Shown: positions 50,701-52,725 of the stretch, one piece after another
How the letters are laid out: each line of letters starts with the position of its first letter
Numbering within the stretch: position 1 is the first letter of the stretch
Origin: Corallococcus sicarius
GTDB taxonomy: Bacteria; Myxococcota; Myxococcia; Myxococcales; Myxococcaceae
Assembly (NCBI RefSeq): GCF_003611735.1
Contig: NZ_RAWG01000026.1
Span: 1-52,725 of the forward strand
Length of the DNA: 52,725 bases
Reading direction: 5' to 3'
The notes under the pieces: model-generated
Seen by the model: the letters and a program-made list of their open reading frames with translations, nothing else
Databases searched by the model: none
What the model was told of the DNA's origin: nothing
Program-made: the position numbers and the translations under genes

Positions 50701-50887
50701 GCTCCACCTCGGTGGGCGTGAGGGCCGGGGCCACCGTGTTCACCTGCACCTGGGGCGGTGTGGTGTCCGGGTAGGCATCCAGCGGCAGCGCCCGGAAGGA
50801 CAGCACGCCGGAGATGATGAGCGCGAGGGTGGCCGCGAGGACGACCCCGCGGTGCTTGAGCGACCAGTCGATGACGTGGGTGAGCAT
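47708..50887 (-). CDS. Heavy-metal RND efflux transporter, CusA/CzcA family
   Basis: A 1059-residue inner-membrane proton-driven pump of the HME-RND family that exports divalent or monovalent metal ions through a tripartite complex. It has the usual layout: TM1, a large periplasmic domain, six TM segments, a second periplasmic domain and six more TM segments. Conserved features include the N-terminal FRALPLDAYPDTTPPQVQ and the TM4 sequence GAIDFGLVVDSSVILVEN with the proton-relay Asp. The C-terminus ends in an unusual HGEEHLEGGHDDDEDSEE tail likely to bind metal. No CusA-type methionine cluster was confirmed, so the metal is open (Cu/Ag or Zn/Co/Cd). It follows the adaptor gene by 9 bp. Confidence 0.92.
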   Translation of the reverse strand: MLTHVIDWSLKHRGVVLAATLALIISGVLSFRALPLDAYPDTTPPQVQVNTVAPALTPTEVERQLTVPVEQALAGLPRLAEMRSLSKFGLSQVTLQFEDDTDLWFARQQVSERLGRVKVPVGIERPTLGPVATGLGEVFHYLVKSRSRSIEELRTLHDWVLAPRLRSVPGVAEVNAWGGEEKQWHVVVDPRRLQQFNVSLGDVYRALEANNANVGGGVVQRGGSAALVLGVAVLEDAASIRDVVVAARQGVPVRIRDVARVETGAETRRGATTADGEGEVVLGLGFMRMGENPDTVTRALAARLEEAKASLPGDVQVDVVYARTELVEHVLSTVRTNLFEGALLVIAILFVFLGNWRAGLIVAAAIPLSLLFAFTGMLRFGIAGTLMSLGAIDFGLVVDSSVILVENAERRLSAARGSRSVLEVVRDAAVEVRKPTLFGELIILVVYLPILTLEGVEGRLFRPMALTVIFALLGSALLSMTLMPVLASYALRKGTGAPHREPRLVSLLKRGYRPVLDWALGHSRGVLTCAGLLVVGAGLAATQLGSEFVPRLSEGTIVINTVRLAEVSLDESVRYGGRIEKVLKARFPDEVQRVWTRTGTAEVATDPMGVELSDVFITLKPRDAWKRADTQDALVAEMKAELADMPGMRMAFLQPIEMRVNEMVAGVRSDVGIKLFGDDLDILKAKARELEEHVRAVPGAADVTVEQVTGQPVIEVVVDRAAISRFGIAARDVLDVVEAVGTRVVGEVREGERRFDLAVRLSDEFREDPAKLATLPVVAPGGERVPLGRLAQVREVSGPTTLQREWGKRRIVVQANVRGRDLGGFVDEVRTTLHEKVELPQGYFLRFGGQFENLERARNRLLVVVPIALALIFALLYVTYRRVWDALRIFAGVPFALVGGVLALLVRGLPFSISAAVGFIALSGVSVLGDMVLVSRVRQLLARGLPLLEAIRTAALGRLRPVLMTAAVAALGFVPMALNTGVGAEVQRPLATVVIGGVLSSTLLTLLVLPVLYAVFGAGQQGGHGEEHLEGGHDDDEDSEEARQVALQGSASAPPPGLA

Positions 50888-50896
50888 GGGGGCGGG

Positions 50897-52441
50897 CTAT
50901 TCGCCCTCCTCGCAGCAGCCCGCGCCGATGGACTCCTTGAGGATCTCCGTCTTGAGCAGGAAGGCGCCGGTGGTGACGACGTCCTGTCCGGGCTTGAGCC
51001 CCCGCACCACCTCGACGTGCGCCCCGCTGGCCGCGCCCAGCTCGACGGCCACGGGGGAGTACAGCCCTGCCTCCCGCCGCACGAAGACGAGCGACCTGCC
51101 CTCCGCGCGCTGCACGGCCTCGCGCGGCACCAGGAGCGCGTCGTGCTCGCCTTCTACCTGGATGCGTCCGCGCACGAAGGTGCCCGCCTTGAGCCGGGCG
51201 CCGGGGTTGGGCAGCTCGACGCGGGCCCGCACGGTGCGCGTGGTTGGATCCACCGACGCGCCCACCCGGGTGAGGGTGGCCTCGCGCCGCTCGCCGCGCG
51301 TGCCCTCGAGGAGCAGCTCCACCTTCTGCCCCGCCTGCACGTCGCCCGCGTCGGCCTCGGGCACGTCGAGCTGTGCCCAGACGGTGGAGAGGTCCGCCAC
51401 CTGGAGCAGCACCTGACCCGGAGCGGCGCTGCGGCCCGCGACGGCATCGCGCATCACCACCGTGCCGGCGAAGGGGGCGGTGAGCGTGTAGCGCCCGCCG
51501 CTGGCCGTCAGGGAGGCACCAGAGGCCCCCAGCGCCGCGCGGGCACCCGCCAACTGGCCTTCGGCCGCGGCAAGCTCCGCCTGCGCGGCCTCCAGGGCCT
51601 TGCGGGCCGTGATGCCATTCTGGACGAGTGTCTCCTGGCGCTGCGCGTTCGCGCGGGCCGCGCTCACGCGAGCCTGGGCTGCGGAGAGCTGGCCCTGCGT
51701 CTCGCCAACGGAGGCGGAGGCGAGGGTGGCGAGCGGCTGGCCCGCCGTCACGGTGTCACCCACGTCCACCTTCACCTCGAGGACCAGGGCTTCACCGCGC
51801 GCGGACAGCTGCGCCAGCCGGTTCTGGTTGAAGTCGAGCTGGCCCACCACCTCCAGGGTGCGGCCGAAGCGCCTCTTCTCCACGCGCTCGGTCTCGATGC
51901 CGGCCTCTTGCGCCGTCTGCGCGGAGGCCAGGCGCACGCGCAGGGTGGGCGGGGGGAAGACGGGCGCCTCGGCGCCCGCTGCCTTCACGAGGTCGGGGTG
52001 GTGCACGGGGCACACCGACAGGGGGAAGCCGTGCTCACGGCAGTAGTCCCCCGCCTCGATGAACCGGGCCACCAGCTTCGGGTTGCACTTGGTGCACTGG
52101 CTCTCCGGCACCGCGTGCTCCTTGCACCAGTCAGCGGGTGGGGCGGACGCCGCGGTGAAGGTGAGCGTGGGGTCGTGCACCTTGCAGTGCGAGAGGGGCA
52201 GCCCGTGCTCCTCGCACCAGTCGTCCTGCGCCTTGAAGACGTCGATGAGGTCGGGGTCGCACTTCGTGCACAGCTCCGCCGGGACCCCGTGCTCGCACAG
52301 CTTCATGGGCGCTGGAGCCTTGGCCTCCTCGGGCGCGGCAGCGCGCTGCGCCGCGGGGGCAGGTGTCTTGTCCCTGTTACAGCCCGCCGTCCCCCACAGG
52401 AGGAGGGCGGCGAGCGCCGAGGGGCCGAGGCGGGCGCGCAT
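50897..52441 (-). CDS. RND periplasmic adaptor (CusB/CzcB) with Cys/His repeats
   Basis: A 514-residue membrane-fusion lipoprotein (LAALLLWGTAGC). Residues 49-150 hold two tandem copies of a Cys/His module: CEHGVPAELCTKCDPDL with WCEEHGLPLSHCKVHDP, then WCKEHAVPESQCTKCNPKL with YCREHGFPLSVCPVHHP. The remainder is a standard adaptor: barrel-sandwich (GEALVLEVKVDVGDTVTAGQPLA), coiled coil (QARVSAARANAQRQET), and beta-barrel domains, ending in GAGCCEEGE. It would link the RND pump to an outer-membrane channel and hand over metal. The start is ATG 52441, directly at the stop of the preceding gene (TAATG); the longer frame to 52723 begins inside the adapter. Confidence 0.88.
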   Translation of the reverse strand: MRARLGPSALAALLLWGTAGCNRDKTPAPAAQRAAAPEEAKAPAPMKLCEHGVPAELCTKCDPDLIDVFKAQDDWCEEHGLPLSHCKVHDPTLTFTAASAPPADWCKEHAVPESQCTKCNPKLVARFIEAGDYCREHGFPLSVCPVHHPDLVKAAGAEAPVFPPPTLRVRLASAQTAQEAGIETERVEKRRFGRTLEVVGQLDFNQNRLAQLSARGEALVLEVKVDVGDTVTAGQPLATLASASVGETQGQLSAAQARVSAARANAQRQETLVQNGITARKALEAAQAELAAAEGQLAGARAALGASGASLTASGGRYTLTAPFAGTVVMRDAVAGRSAAPGQVLLQVADLSTVWAQLDVPEADAGDVQAGQKVELLLEGTRGERREATLTRVGASVDPTTRTVRARVELPNPGARLKAGTFVRGRIQVEGEHDALLVPREAVQRAEGRSLVFVRREAGLYSPVAVELGAASGAHVEVVRGLKPGQDVVTTGAFLLKTEILKESIGAGCCEEGE

Positions 52442-52706
52442 TACTCCTTCACGCCCTTCTTCTTCAGCTCGTCGTGGCAGATGGAGCACTGGCTCTCGGG
52501 ACGCTCGTGCTCGCCGCACCAGTCGCCCTTGGCCTTGAAGACGGCCGCGAGCTTCGGGTTGCAGCGGGTGCACAGGGTCTTCTGCACGCCGTGTTCGCAC
52601 TTGGGCTTCTCCGCCGGGGCGGAGGTGGGCGTTGCGCCGGTTGCCTCGCCCGCGTGGGCACTGAAGAGCGGGGTGACGGCGAGGGCCAGCGCGAGGAGGA
52701 GGGGAC
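52441..52706 (-). CDS. Partial small exported Cys/His protein, 5' end missing
   Basis: Reading from the right edge, the last 88 codons of a gene ending at TAA 52441-52443 are seen. A signal-like stretch (LLLALALAVTPLFSAHA) is followed by one copy of the Cys/His module: KCEHGVQKTLCTRCNPKL and WCGEHERPESQCSICHDEL, ending KKKGVKE. It is therefore a small periplasmic protein related to the N-terminal repeats of the adjacent RND adaptor, possibly a metal chaperone. The start codon lies beyond the contig end. AAGGAG near its stop serves as ribosome binding site for the adaptor gene, and TAATG joins the two. Confidence 0.75.
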
Positions 52707-52725
52707 CTGTCTCCTATACACATCT
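52707..52725. other. Sequencing adapter (Nextera mosaic end), not genomic
   Basis: CTGTCTCCTATACACATCT matches the Nextera transposon mosaic end CTGTCTCTTATACACATCT at 18 of 19 positions. It sits exactly at the end of the window, as expected for untrimmed adapter at a contig end. Native sequence ends at about 52706. Confidence 0.9.

Noticed and set aside
1-52725. tRNA, rRNA, CRISPR, insertion sequence or phage features
   Set aside because: No repeat arrays, transposase, integrase or recognisable RNA gene sequence was found on either strand by reading.

Overview
The window is very GC-rich and densely coded, and looks like a piece of a myxobacterial chromosome (Myxococcota, probably Myxococcaceae or relatives). 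The reasons are the number of lipoproteins with Asp-Ala-Gly-rich linkers, a giant fused Ser/Thr-kinase/ATPase/histidine-kinase protein, a DUF3943-type protein, a trypsin-like protease with a Cys-TM-Arg tail like MYXO-CTERM, and G/C-biased third codon positions. No rRNA, tRNA, CRISPR array, prophage or insertion sequence was seen. The right end finishes in 19 bases matching the Nextera transposon end (one mismatch), so it is a contig end carrying adapter, not native DNA.

Layout. 1-1735 (minus): a tightly overlapping c-type cytochrome operon (NapC/NirT-like tetraheme, small membrane protein, triheme, monoheme), cut by the left edge. 1940-4790: a serine-hydrolase lipoprotein and a Tat-exported amidase. 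4929-10834: cydA-cydB-cydD-cydC, a short Q-loop cytochrome bd quinol oxidase and its assembly ABC exporter. A related pair of palindromes spaced 30-31 bp lies upstream of both respiratory operons and may coordinate them. 10825-18378: a small lipoprotein, a PAS histidine kinase, a beta-lactamase-fold protein with TPRs, an ABM-like lipoprotein, two AraC regulators and an imine-reductase-like oxidoreductase with 21-bp-phased direct repeats in its promoter. 18405-22625: a 2OG-Fe(II) oxygenase and alcohol dehydrogenase divergent from a prolyl-oligopeptidase-like protein; together they resemble a small tailoring or biosynthetic locus.

23012-38469 is mostly envelope and secreted functions: a 7TM chemoreceptor-like protein, several lipoproteins (SxxK hydrolase-like, a Cys-rich protein with a phospholipase-A2-like CxxHD motif, MORN-like repeats), a trypsin-like protease, a glycosidase-like protein with PKD and discoidin domains, an LCAT-like lipase, an EEP-fold lipoprotein, barrel proteins and two divergent beta-propeller lipoproteins. 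38595-46639: the fused kinase/ATPase/histidine kinase, a PI-PLC-like protein, and a TetR regulator divergent from an outer-membrane-type protein.

46679-52706 (minus): a heavy-metal RND efflux operon of the CusBA/CzcBA type. The adaptor and the truncated small protein before it share an unusual repeated Cys/His module (CxEHxxPxSxC / CTKCxPxL) that could bind metal. The apparent upstream start of the adaptor lies inside the adapter and is an artefact; its real start is the ATG at 52441.
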